Source of the DNA: an uncultured Erythrobacter sp.
GTDB taxonomy: Bacteria; Pseudomonadota; Alphaproteobacteria; Sphingomonadales; Sphingomonadaceae
Assembly: GCA_947258465.1 (NCBI GenBank)
Contig: CAMYIQ010000032.1
Coordinates: 1 to 6,168, forward strand
Reading direction: 5' to 3'
Length of the DNA: 6,168 nucleotides
Each line of letters opens with the position of its first letter. Within the stretch, counting starts at the first letter, position 1. A program made the translations under genes and the position numbers. The notes below the pieces were generated by a model. It was given only the letters and a program-made list of their open reading frames with translations, made no database searches and was not told where the DNA came from. This document shows positions 1 through 6,064 of this stretch, piece after piece.

Positions 1-14
1 GCAATGGCCGCACT

Positions 15-117
15 TTCTCGATTGGAGCTCGGATGAGGTTCTGATCTCGCCGAGTGGTCGAGCCTCTCCACTGCGCTGCCGCTTCGATGAAGCGGCAGCC
101 TTTTTCCCAATCGAGAA
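15..117. repeat. 11-bp inverted repeat enclosing smaller hairpins
   Basis: TTCTCGATTGG at 15-25 is the exact reverse complement of CCAATCGAGAA at 107-117. The 81 bases between contain three further potential stems: CTCGG/CCGAG (28-32/50-54), AGTGG/CCACT (53-57/68-72; it shares two bases with the previous stem) and a perfect 11-bp stem (75-85/89-99). As RNA this could fold into a multi-branched structure closed by the outer stem. I do not recognise it as a known RNA family or as the ends of an insertion sequence. The repeat is seen directly; a structural role is inference. Confidence 0.5.
75..105 (+). terminator. Rho-independent terminator-like hairpin
   Basis: A perfect 11-bp stem, GCTGCCGCTTC (75-85) paired with GAAGCGGCAGC (89-99), has a 3-base loop and is followed by C and five T residues (101-105). 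This is the usual form of an intrinsic terminator read left to right. It would end a transcript entering from beyond the left edge, whose gene is not identifiable here. On the minus strand the hairpin is not followed by a T run, so it should act in the plus direction only. Confidence 0.65.
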
Positions 118-305
118 CGTCCCGCTAACGGTAGCAGCACAAGCAATATGGGCATGTACACGGCTATGGCAGGGGCATAATCTGCCCGTCCCACACCATT
201 GCGTGGGTGAGGCCGGTTACCAGATTACCGAAAGTGTAGGATGCCAGAAGCGTGGCGCTGCACGTCGCACCGATGAAGCATTGGCCACGCGACCGGGTGC
301 CGACT

Positions 306-312
306 GGGAGGG
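306..312 (+). promoter_or_regulatory. Ribosome binding site that fixes the start at 317
   Basis: GGGAGGG at 306-312 lies 4-5 bases before the ATG at 317. The frame is open upstream to the window edge (position 2), so an upstream GTG at 203 could also be proposed. This Shine-Dalgarno, together with a clean signal peptide beginning exactly at 317, makes 317 the better start. Confidence 0.7.
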
Positions 313-316
313 ATTG

Positions 317-1776
317 ATGAAACTTGTCTTACGCGGCGCCGCTGCCCTGATGTCGATCGTAGCCATGCCGATGATGCTTGCCACGCCCGCTGCCGCGCAG
401 GACCAGACCGAGCCCAGCGGCTATCGTGCGCTTCAGCTGCTCTATTCGCACTTTCGGGCTATCGTACCACCGCCGATGGTAAAGGGCGTTCCCGACTATT
501 CGCCAGAGGCCATGGCGCGCCAATATGCGGAGCTGAAGGCTCTTCAATCCCGATTGCGCGCCATCGACGATAGCAACTGGCCGATTTCGCAGCGCGTCGA
601 TTACATGGTCGTGCTGGCCGAGATGCGCGGGTTCGAATTTCAGCACCGCGTTCTTCAGCCGTGGAAGCGCGATCCAGCGTTCTACAGTACGACCAACCTA
701 GGCTTCGGGCCGAAGAAGCGGCGCGATTGCAGCCCGAACTGGTCGCGCCGGCACGCCGTGCGCAAACCGCTGCCCGCGACTTTAAGGCGTGGTTGGAAAG
801 CATCGAGGCGCAGCTTCCCGCGCATGGTGGAGTAGGGCGGGAGAATTATGCCTGGTATTTGAAAAACGTCCTGCTGCTCCCCTATTCGGTGAATGAGATC
901 GAAACGCTTGGCGAGCGCGAGTATCAGCGCCAGATCGCATTCCTGAAGATAGAGGAACATCGCAATCGAGACATTCCAATGCCGGCTCCGATCCGAACCC
1001 GTTCCGAATTCGATGCCAAGCGGAAGGCGGAGGACGAAGATCTCCTACGGTTCTTGCGCGAGGGCGATTGGGTCACGATCCCCGATTATCTCATCCACGA
1101 TCCGCAAGAGGGCCCCTATCAGTTTCCGTTCGAGAAGGATCCTTCTAAGCCGGGGCTGTTCGAGCCCCCTCTCGACCTTCACTTCTTCTTCCAGGCCGAA
1201 TTCCGCGACTGACGCCCGCTGCGCGCGCATAACCTTCCCGGCCATGCCTTTGATGGATTGCAGGCTGCGCGCGATACGCGCCCGATCCGTGGGAAGCCGC
1301 GTATGTTCTTTGTGAACGGGGTGCGCAACGAGGGATGGGCGTTCTATCTCGAGGAGATGATTCTGCAGGCGGGGCTGCTCGACGACAGACCGAAGACGCG
1401 GGAGATCGATTATATCTTGGGCGCCAAACGCGCAGCCCGCATTTTGCCTGAACTGATGATGCAGAAGAATTCCTGGACTTGGGCAGAAGCAAATGCCTCG
1501 CTAGTTGCTCGCACACCCAAGTGGATGGAGCCTGGTGATGCCGTGGCTCAGTTCGATATCGAGCTCTATTTGCGTCAACCCGGCTACGGCATCGGATACT
1601 ACATGGGGAAAATCGAACTGGAAAAGCTCATGGCTGACGTCGCAATGCAGGAAGGCGATAGGTTCGACATCAAGTCGTTCCACGATCGTTTCCGGGCTGC
1701 AGGGTCAATCCCGATTTCGCTCATCCGATGGGAAATGACCGGCCAGAATAATGAAATCAATACGATGCGCGACTGA
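317..1776 (+). pseudogene. DUF885-family exported protein, decayed (internal deletion/frameshift plus in-frame stop)
   Basis: The product resembles DUF885 proteins, a family of unknown substrate thought to be related to zinc metallopeptidases. Residues 1-27 form a signal peptide (MK start, hydrophobic core, cleavage after PAAA before QDQ), so the ancestral protein was exported. The N-terminal part reads in one frame (317 to about 690: VPDYS, WPISQRVDY, LQPWKRDPAFYSTT). The rest reads in another frame from about 709 (DFKAWLES, GVGRENYAWYLKNV, EEHRNRDIP). A TGA at 1210-1212 then interrupts that second frame between FRD and RPLRAHN. After it come HNLPGHAFD, NEGWAFYLEE and GYGIGYYMGK, ending at TGA 1774-1776. 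From memory, relatives have roughly 90 more residues between PAFY and DFKAWL, so the junction at 690-712 looks like a deletion of 3n+1 bases. The canonical HExxPGH motif is also not intact (HNLPGH), although this subfamily may be naturally degenerate. At least two lesions make a functional full-length product unlikely. The family assignment is confident; the size of the deletion is an estimate. Confidence 0.8.
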
Positions 1777-1946
1777 AAATCGGTCGCGTGAAGACCTCGG
1801 CGGTTCGGTCTGATGCGCATATATTTAGAAGGACATACGCCATTCCAATCACTGGGTTCGCCAACGTGCGAAAGCTGCTCTGAGTCCCTTGAATTTGCGA
1901 GCGATGAATGGGCCCCGGTATCAAGGATCCAGCCGACCCGTTACCG
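1777..1946. other. Intergenic region between convergent genes
   Basis: This gap lies between the 3' ends of the DUF885 pseudogene (+) and the E2 gene (-). A weak AGACC/GGTCT stem (1789-1808) has no T run. I see no convincing terminator for either gene and no small gene. Confidence 0.5.
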
Positions 1947-3227
1947 CTAGGCAAGCATCAGCATTGGCTGTTCGGTCAACCTGCGGAATTCGGCAAGGAA
2001 ATCGGCTCCGGTCGATCCGTCGATGGCGCGGTGGTCGAAACTGGCCGTCGCGGTGAGCAGTTGGGCGGAAACGATCGCACCATCTTGCGACCACGGCCCC
2101 TCGCGGCTCGATCCCACACCCAGGATCAGGCCCTGCGGCGGATTGATGATCGGCCCCATCGCGTCGATGCCATACATACCGAGATTGGAGATTGAGGCGG
2201 TGCCGCCCTGGTAATCGTCGGGCATGAGCCGACCTTCGCGCGCCCTTTCGGCTAAATCGCGCGCCTCCGCAGCGATCGCGGCGAGGCTCTTCGCCCCGGC
2301 ATCGCGGATTACCGGCGTTACCAGCCCGCCTTCGACCGCGACCGCCATCGCAATATCGACGCGGTGATAGCGATAGAGCGTGTCGCCGCCGAAGCCGATA
2401 TTGGCGTTGGGTACGCGCTGCAATGCCCCGGCCATGGCGCGGATGAGCATGTCATTGACCGAAAGCTTGATCCCGTCCGGGACCAGCTCCTCATTGAGCC
2501 GTTGGCGAAGATTGATCAACGCATCGATCCGGCAGGTCACGGATAGATAGAAATGCGGCACCGTCTGTTTGGATTCGCTCAGGCGGTGCGCAATGGTCTT
2601 GCGCATCCCGTTTAGCGGTTCGGCATCATGGGGGACGTCCGACACCGGCCCGTTCGCCTGATCGCCCGCAACGACTTTGGCAGGCGCGCTCGACTTGTCC
2701 TGCGATGTATGATTGGCAACGATGTCCTGCCACAGGATACGTCCGTCGGGCCCGCTCCCGCGCATCGCATTAAGGTCCATTCCCTTGGCGGCGGCCAGCT
2801 TGCCTGCCAACGGCGTTGTATCGGCATCGGGATCGACCGGCGCGGCCGCAGCCGTGCGCGGAGCCTCGATTATCATAGCGGCAGAGAGCGGTGGTGGCGG
2901 GGCTTGATCTGCGGTGGCGGATTCATCGGCCGTCGCCGCAGCGTGCGCTTCGGCCTGATCGTCGCCGAGAAGCGGCATCGCCTCACCGTCCTCCGCCAGT
3001 ATCGCAATGACCGTGCCGACCGGAATATCCTCGGTCCCCGCGGTCACTTTCAATGCCGCAACCACGCCCCCTTCAGTGGCCTCAAATTCCATCGTCGCCT
3101 TGTCGGTTTCGATTTCGGCCAGCAAGTCGCCAACAGCGATAGTATCGCCGGGGGAGATGAGCCATTTGGCAAGTGTTCCCGATTCCATCGTCGGAGACAG
3201 GGCGGGAAGGGCGACTTCGATCGACAT
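1947..3227 (-). CDS. Dihydrolipoamide acyltransferase (E2) of a pyruvate dehydrogenase-like complex (aceF/pdhC-like)
   Basis: This 426-residue protein is the E2 core of a 2-oxoacid dehydrogenase complex: it accepts the acyl group from E1 on a lipoyl arm and passes it to CoA in the cytoplasm. Residues 1-80 are one lipoyl domain, with the lipoylated lysine at K43 in ETDKATMEFEA. Residues 81-135 are an Ala/Pro/acidic flexible linker. Residues 137-170 are the peripheral subunit-binding domain (TPLAGKLAAAKGMDL, GSGPDGRI). After a second linker, residues 205-426 are the catalytic acyltransferase domain with ISNLGMYGID (346-355) and the active-site motif DHRAIDG (398-404; H399 and D403). Domain order and length are normal for a one-lipoyl E2, and nothing is broken. 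The start ATG (3225-3227) lies 5 bases after the E1 stop, and its Shine-Dalgarno GAGG (3236-3239) sits in the last E1 codons, so the two genes are almost certainly cotranscribed. Acetyl-CoA formation from pyruvate is the default guess, but the acyl substrate is set by E1 and is not proven. Confidence 0.93.
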   Translation of the reverse strand: MSIEVALPALSPTMESGTLAKWLISPGDTIAVGDLLAEIETDKATMEFEATEGGVVAALKVTAGTEDIPVGTVIAILAEDGEAMPLLGDDQAEAHAAATADESATADQAPPPPLSAAMIIEAPRTAAAAPVDPDADTTPLAGKLAAAKGMDLNAMRGSGPDGRILWQDIVANHTSQDKSSAPAKVVAGDQANGPVSDVPHDAEPLNGMRKTIAHRLSESKQTVPHFYLSVTCRIDALINLRQRLNEELVPDGIKLSVNDMLIRAMAGALQRVPNANIGFGGDTLYRYHRVDIAMAVAVEGGLVTPVIRDAGAKSLAAIAAEARDLAERAREGRLMPDDYQGGTASISNLGMYGIDAMGPIINPPQGLILGVGSSREGPWSQDGAIVSAQLLTATASFDHRAIDGSTGADFLAEFRRLTEQPMLMLA

Positions 3228-3232
3228 ACCAT

Positions 3233-5602
3233 CTACCTCAGGAACAATTCGGCGGCCGCTTCGACGATCGCATCGGGATCGAGGCGGTATTCACGATACA
3301 GGTCGATAAGATCGCCGGTCTGTCCGAACCTGTCGGTGCCAAGCGCACTGACCCGCTGACCCCTCACTCCGCCCAGCCAGGACAGCGCGCCGGGACTGCC
3401 GTCGATCACGGTGATCAAACCCGCCCCGGCAGGCAGCGCGCCGAGCAGCGTTTCGACATGCGACGGAGGCGCGGCCCCGCCCTGCCAACGCGAAGCCTGT
3501 CGTGCGGACCAGTCGCGGTGGAGCAAGTCGGGGGAAGTGACGTTCAGCAACCCCAGTCCTTCGACATCCTCTGCCAGCATTGCCCAGGCCTGCAGTACTT
3601 CGGGCGCGATAGCGCCAGCAAACACCAGGGCCGCTTGGGCCTCGGATCCGGGGCGTTTGAGCCAATAGCCTCCCTTGATGGCATCCGCACGCCAGCCATC
3701 GTCGTCGTCGTCGCGCGCGACCTGTTCGATCTCGCGGGTCGATAGGCGCAGATAGACCGATCCACCATCATCGCGCTGCATGTGACCAAAGCCCCATTCC
3801 ATCAACAGCGCCAGCTCATCGGCGAAAGCGGGTTCGAAATAGGTCAGGCCGGGTTGCCCCATGCCGATCAGCGGCGTGTTGATTGATTGGTGTGCGCCCC
3901 CCTCAGGGCCGAGCGTGAGGCCCGATGGCGTCGCCACCAGCATGAAGCGCGCATCCTGGTAACAAGCATAATTGAGCACATCGAGACCGCGGGCGATGAA
4001 GGGATCGTAAACCGTGCCAATCGGGAGCACGCGTTTGCCGAACAACGGCCCGGCAAGGCCGAAGGCGGCCAGCGCCAGGAACAAATTGTGTTCGGCGATT
4101 CCCAGTTCCAGGTGTTGGCCCGCCGCATGGCCGGACCATTTCTGAGTCGAGGGAATACGCGCGTTCTGAAACACATCTTTCAGTTCTTGGCGCCGGAACA
4201 AGCCGCGTTGGTTGACCCAGGCGCCCAGATTGGTCGACACTGTGACGTCGGGGGAAGTGGTAACGAGGTGGGTGGCCAGCTCGCTATCCGACTTGGCGAG
4301 TTCGTGCAGGACCTTGCCGAAAGCCCCCTGGGTCGATTGTATCGCCCCGGAAGGAACGGGAAGCTGCGGCACGGGATAAGCGTCGGCCGGGCTCTCCGGT
4401 TCGCGCGCGGCCAGCGGCGATTTCTGCACGAAATCCCTCAGGGCCTGCGCCGCATTGCCGCCCAGCCCGGCATAGGGCTCCCACTCTTCGCCTTCGGCGA
4501 TACCCATTTCCTCGCGCAAGGCGCCGATCTGCGTCGGCGTCATCAGCCCGGCATGGTTGTCTTTGTGTCCCGCCAACGGCAGGCCAAAGCCCTTGACCGT
4601 ATAAGCGATGAACACCGTCGGCTTTTCGTCGGTTGCGCCGTCGAAAGCTTCCACCAGGCTTTCCATGCAATGGCCGCCCAGATTGGTCATCAGCAAATGA
4701 AGTGCGACATCGTCGTAATCCGCGAGCAGTTTGAGAGTGGCCTCCCTGTCGGCCAGATCCCGCTCGAGCCGTTCGCGCCACGCGCTGCCGCCTTGGTAGG
4801 TGAGCGCGGCGAAATCGGCATTGGGACAGTTTTCGATCCAATCGCGCAGCGCCTCGCCACCGGGCCGGGCGAATGCCGCCTGCTGCATCTTGCCATGCTT
4901 GAGCGTGACCACCCGCCAACCGCAAGTTTCGAAAATGTCGTCGAACCGCCGGAACATCCGGTCCGCCGTGGTCGCATCCAGCGACTGGCGATTGTAGTCG
5001 ATGATCCACCAGCAATTGCGCAAGTCGTGCTTGTAGCCTTCGATCAGGCATTCATAGATGTTGCCTTCGTCCAGCTCCGCATCGCCCATCAACGCGACCA
5101 TCCGACCCGCGCTTTCGGGCGCGTTCCAGCCATGCGCGATGACGTAATCCTGGACCAAGCTGGCAAAGGCGGTGATCGCGACGCCCAACCCTACCGACCC
5201 GGTCGAGAAATCGACCGGGATGCTGTCCTTGGTACGGCTGGGGTAACTCTGCGCCCCTCCGAAAGCGCGAAAAGTCTTTAGCTTGTTGAGGCTTTGGCGC
5301 CCGAGCAGGTAATTGATCGCATGCAGCACCGGGCCTGCATGGGGCTTCACTGCAACGCGATCGTTCGGGCCGAGCGCATGGAAGTAAAGTGCCGCCATGA
5401 TCGCCGTCATCGAAGCGCAACTGGCTTGATGCCCGCCAACCTTCAGCCCGTCGCGATTTTCGCGCAGGTGGTTGGCATTGTGGATCGTCCAAGACGACAG
5501 CCATCGCAGGCGCTCATCGAGCCGTTCGAGATTGGCGATTTCGGGAGCAGGGGGGGCAGTATTGCCCTGGTGTTCGGTATCGATATCCTTGTAATTCCTC
5601 GT
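3233..5602 (-). CDS. Homodimeric transketolase-type 2-oxoacid dehydrogenase E1 (aceE-like), probable ACG start
   Basis: Counted from the ACG codon at 5600-5602 the protein has 789 residues. E1 decarboxylates a 2-oxoacid with thiamine diphosphate and reductively acylates the lipoyl arm of E2. The N-terminal TPP-binding half includes WTIHNANHLREN and GGHQASCAS (about residues 38-64), KPHAGPVLHAINYLLG (about 86-101), DFSTGSVGLG, and the TPP/metal motif GDAELDEGN...DYNRQSLD (G173-D174 to N204). The pyrimidine-binding half includes LELGIAEHN (about 498-506); E504 is the likely glutamate contacting the TPP aminopyrimidine. The C-terminal domain ends GTDRFGQTGDLIDLYREYRL. This family belongs with AceE and related 2-oxobutyrate E1 enzymes rather than the two-subunit PdhA/PdhB type common in alphaproteobacteria. 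The first ATG is at 5410 (residue 65), but starting there would remove conserved sequence and leave the Shine-Dalgarno about 200 bases away. No ATG, GTG or TTG lies in frame between the upstream TAA (5615-5617) and 5410. The body of the gene is intact. Pyruvate is the likeliest substrate; 2-oxobutyrate or a branched 2-oxoacid is possible. Confidence 0.9.
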   Translation of the reverse strand, partial: TRNYKDIDTEHQGNTAPPAPEIANLERLDERLRWLSSWTIHNANHLRENRDGLKVGGHQASCASMTAIMAALYFHALGPNDRVAVKPHAGPVLHAINYLLGRQSLNKLKTFRAFGGAQSYPSRTKDSIPVDFSTGSVGLGVAITAFASLVQDYVIAHGWNAPESAGRMVALMGDAELDEGNIYECLIEGYKHDLRNCWWIIDYNRQSLDATTADRMFRRFDDIFETCGWRVVTLKHGKMQQAAFARPGGEALRDWIENCPNADFAALTYQGGSAWRERLERDLADREATLKLLADYDDVALHLLMTNLGGHCMESLVEAFDGATDEKPTVFIAYTVKGFGLPLAGHKDNHAGLMTPTQIGALREEMGIAEGEEWEPYAGLGGNAAQALRDFVQKSPLAAREPESPADAYPVPQLPVPSGAIQSTQGAFGKVLHELAKSDSELATHLVTTSPDVTVSTNLGAWVNQRGLFRRQELKDVFQNARIPSTQKWSGHAAGQHLELGIAEHNLFLALAAFGLAGPLFGKRVLPIGTVYDPFIARGLDVLNYACYQDARFMLVATPSGLTLGPEGGAHQSINTPLIGMGQPGLTYFEPAFADELALLMEWGFGHMQRDDGGSVYLRLSTREIEQVARDDDDDGWRADAIKGGYWLKRPGSEAQAALVFAGAIAPEVLQAWAMLAEDVEGLGLLNVTSPDLLHRDWSARQASRWQGGAAPPSHVETLLGALPAGAGLITVIDGSPGALSWLGGVRGQRVSALGTDRFGQTGDLIDLYREYRLDPDAIVEAAAELFLR
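3236..3239 (-). promoter_or_regulatory. E2 ribosome binding site inside the end of the E1 gene
   Basis: Read on the minus strand, GAGG lies 8 bases before the E2 ATG (3227) and overlaps the final Leu-Arg codons and stop context of E1. This suggests translational coupling of E1 and E2, which would help keep the subunits in ratio. Confidence 0.6.
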
Positions 5603-5609
5603 TGAGACG

Positions 5610-5616
5610 CCTCCTT
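5610..5616 (-). promoter_or_regulatory. Strong Shine-Dalgarno that points to the ACG start of E1
   Basis: On the minus strand AAGGAGG (plus-strand CCTCCTT) is followed by exactly 7 bases and then ACG at 5600-5602. The spacing and strength are ideal. The in-frame TAA at 5615-5617 overlaps it, so translation of E1 cannot begin further upstream. Confidence 0.8.
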
Positions 5617-5628
5617 ACACCGATGCTC

Positions 5629-5642
5629 GTGCATATGTGCAC
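5629..5642. promoter_or_regulatory. Palindrome upstream of the E1 operon, possible operator
   Basis: GTGCATATGTGCAC has 5-bp inverted arms (GTGCA/TGCAC) around a 4-base centre. It lies 27 bases upstream of the E1 start codon and 12 bases upstream of its Shine-Dalgarno. On the minus strand it overlaps a weak promoter-like pair (TTGCGG, 16 bases, TATGCA). Its position suits repressor binding, but I cannot name a regulator; none is encoded in the window. Confidence 0.35.
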
Positions 5643-5645
5643 CCG

Positions 5646-5662
5646 AATACGCCGCAATACGC
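5646..5662. repeat. Direct repeat AATACGC with 10-bp period
   Basis: AATACGC occurs at 5646-5652 and again at 5656-5662, one helical turn apart, immediately beyond the palindrome at 5629-5642. Such phasing puts both copies on the same DNA face, as in regulator sites. It could also be chance in a short motif. Confidence 0.35.
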
Positions 5663-5775
5663 GCCAAACTTGAGCACATTCTGATGTCCAACAGGCGTTT
5701 CCTGGCGTAATCTGCTAATCTGGAGCTGGGCGCCCTGCCTGAGCGGCTGAATCGCGACAGCGGTACGTCTGCGGG

Positions 5776-5819
5776 CGCGCCACCCCCAAGGGTGCGGGCC
5801 TGCCTGATGCGGTGGCGCG
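5776..5819. repeat. 9-bp inverted repeat (hairpin)
   Basis: CGCGCCACC (5776-5784) pairs perfectly with GGTGGCGCG (5811-5819) across a 26-base loop. An alternative smaller hairpin, CACCC/GGGTG (5781-5785/5790-5794), competes with it. No T run follows on either strand, so it is not a typical intrinsic terminator. Confidence 0.45.
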
Positions 5820-5839
5820 AAGGGAAAGATGCGCGAACT

Positions 5840-5849
5840 TCTATATAGA
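5840..5849. repeat. Perfect 10-bp palindrome TCTATATAGA
   Basis: TCTATATAGA is its own reverse complement and stands out as an A/T island in GC-rich sequence. It could be a -10-like element or a regulator site, but no matching -35 sits at 16-18 bp on either strand. Confidence 0.3.
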
Positions 5850-6029
5850 GAGCCTGCCTGTGAGTCGTTTGTTCGATTCTGGCCTCTTGGGTTCGTGTCG
5901 CCGTGGCTTATCTCGGCTTGTGGTTTCTGATTACCTTTGGGGGCTGGGTATGTGTGATTGGGTGTGAGTTCTAAGATGTTGGAATTATTTGGTTTTGCAT
6001 GAATGTTTCGATAATTCCGCAAAAAGGCG

Positions 6030-6058
6030 TTGACCGAATCCGGGTCGGGGCCTAGATG
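6030..6058 (+). promoter_or_regulatory. Strong sigma70-type promoter, probably of an rRNA operon
   Basis: TTGACC (6030-6035) and TAGATG (6053-6058) are separated by exactly 17 bp. The -35 matches the consensus TTGACA at five of six positions; the -10 is weaker. An A/T-rich block (about 5985-6025, including AAAAA at 6021-6025) sits where an UP element would be. The sequence just after the -10 is GC-rich (GGCCCTC), like discriminators of stringently controlled rRNA promoters. The arrangement resembles what I recall of sphingomonad rrn promoters. Reading is rightward, divergent from the E1-E2 operon. Confidence 0.6.
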
Positions 6059-6064
6059 GCCCTC

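Larger units (their letters stand above)
5618..6029. other. Non-coding region between the E1 operon and a divergent promoter
   Basis: I see no credible gene in these roughly 410 bases. The minus-strand frame open across 5615-6115 has low-complexity, non-protein-like content and no recognisable motif or ribosome binding site. The region holds the operator-like repeats next to E1, a tandem TAATCTG pair (5708-5714 and 5716-5722), three copies of CCTGCCTG (5734-5741, 5799-5806, 5853-5860), a hairpin (5776-5819), a 10-bp palindrome (5840-5849), and a G/T-rich, C- and A-poor stretch (about 5868-6000). The E1 operon promoter must lie here, but I cannot place it with confidence. Confidence 0.5.

Noticed and set aside
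49..64. GCCGAGTGGTCGAGCC resembling a serine tRNA D-arm
   Set aside because: No acceptor stem, anticodon loop or T-arm follows. The following sequence is the terminator-like hairpin.
2..316. In-frame extension of the DUF885 gene to the left edge
   Set aside because: The frame is open, but the ribosome binding site and signal peptide place the start at 317. The upstream translation is unrecognised and crosses a terminator-like hairpin.
1210..1212. TGA as selenocysteine
   Set aside because: DUF885 proteins are not known selenoproteins, I see no clear SECIS-like hairpin just downstream, and the gene carries another disabling lesion.
1874..1910. Possible insertion-sequence end near the DUF885 3' side
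   Set aside because: The stretch vaguely recalled an IS terminal repeat, but I found no matching partner end, target duplication or transposase in the window.
2628..3359. Plus-strand open frame (243 codons) opposite E2
   Set aside because: It is antisense to the E2 lipoyl and binding domains, Arg-rich, and has no recognisable domain.
3887..5281. Long plus-strand open frame (464 codons) opposite E1
   Set aside because: It is entirely antisense to a well-conserved E1 coding region. Its translation resembles no family and is explained by GC-rich codon structure.
5871..5879. GTTCGATTC resembling a tRNA T-loop
   Set aside because: The flanking T-stem pairs poorly, and no matching acceptor stem or anticodon arm lies at the right distance.
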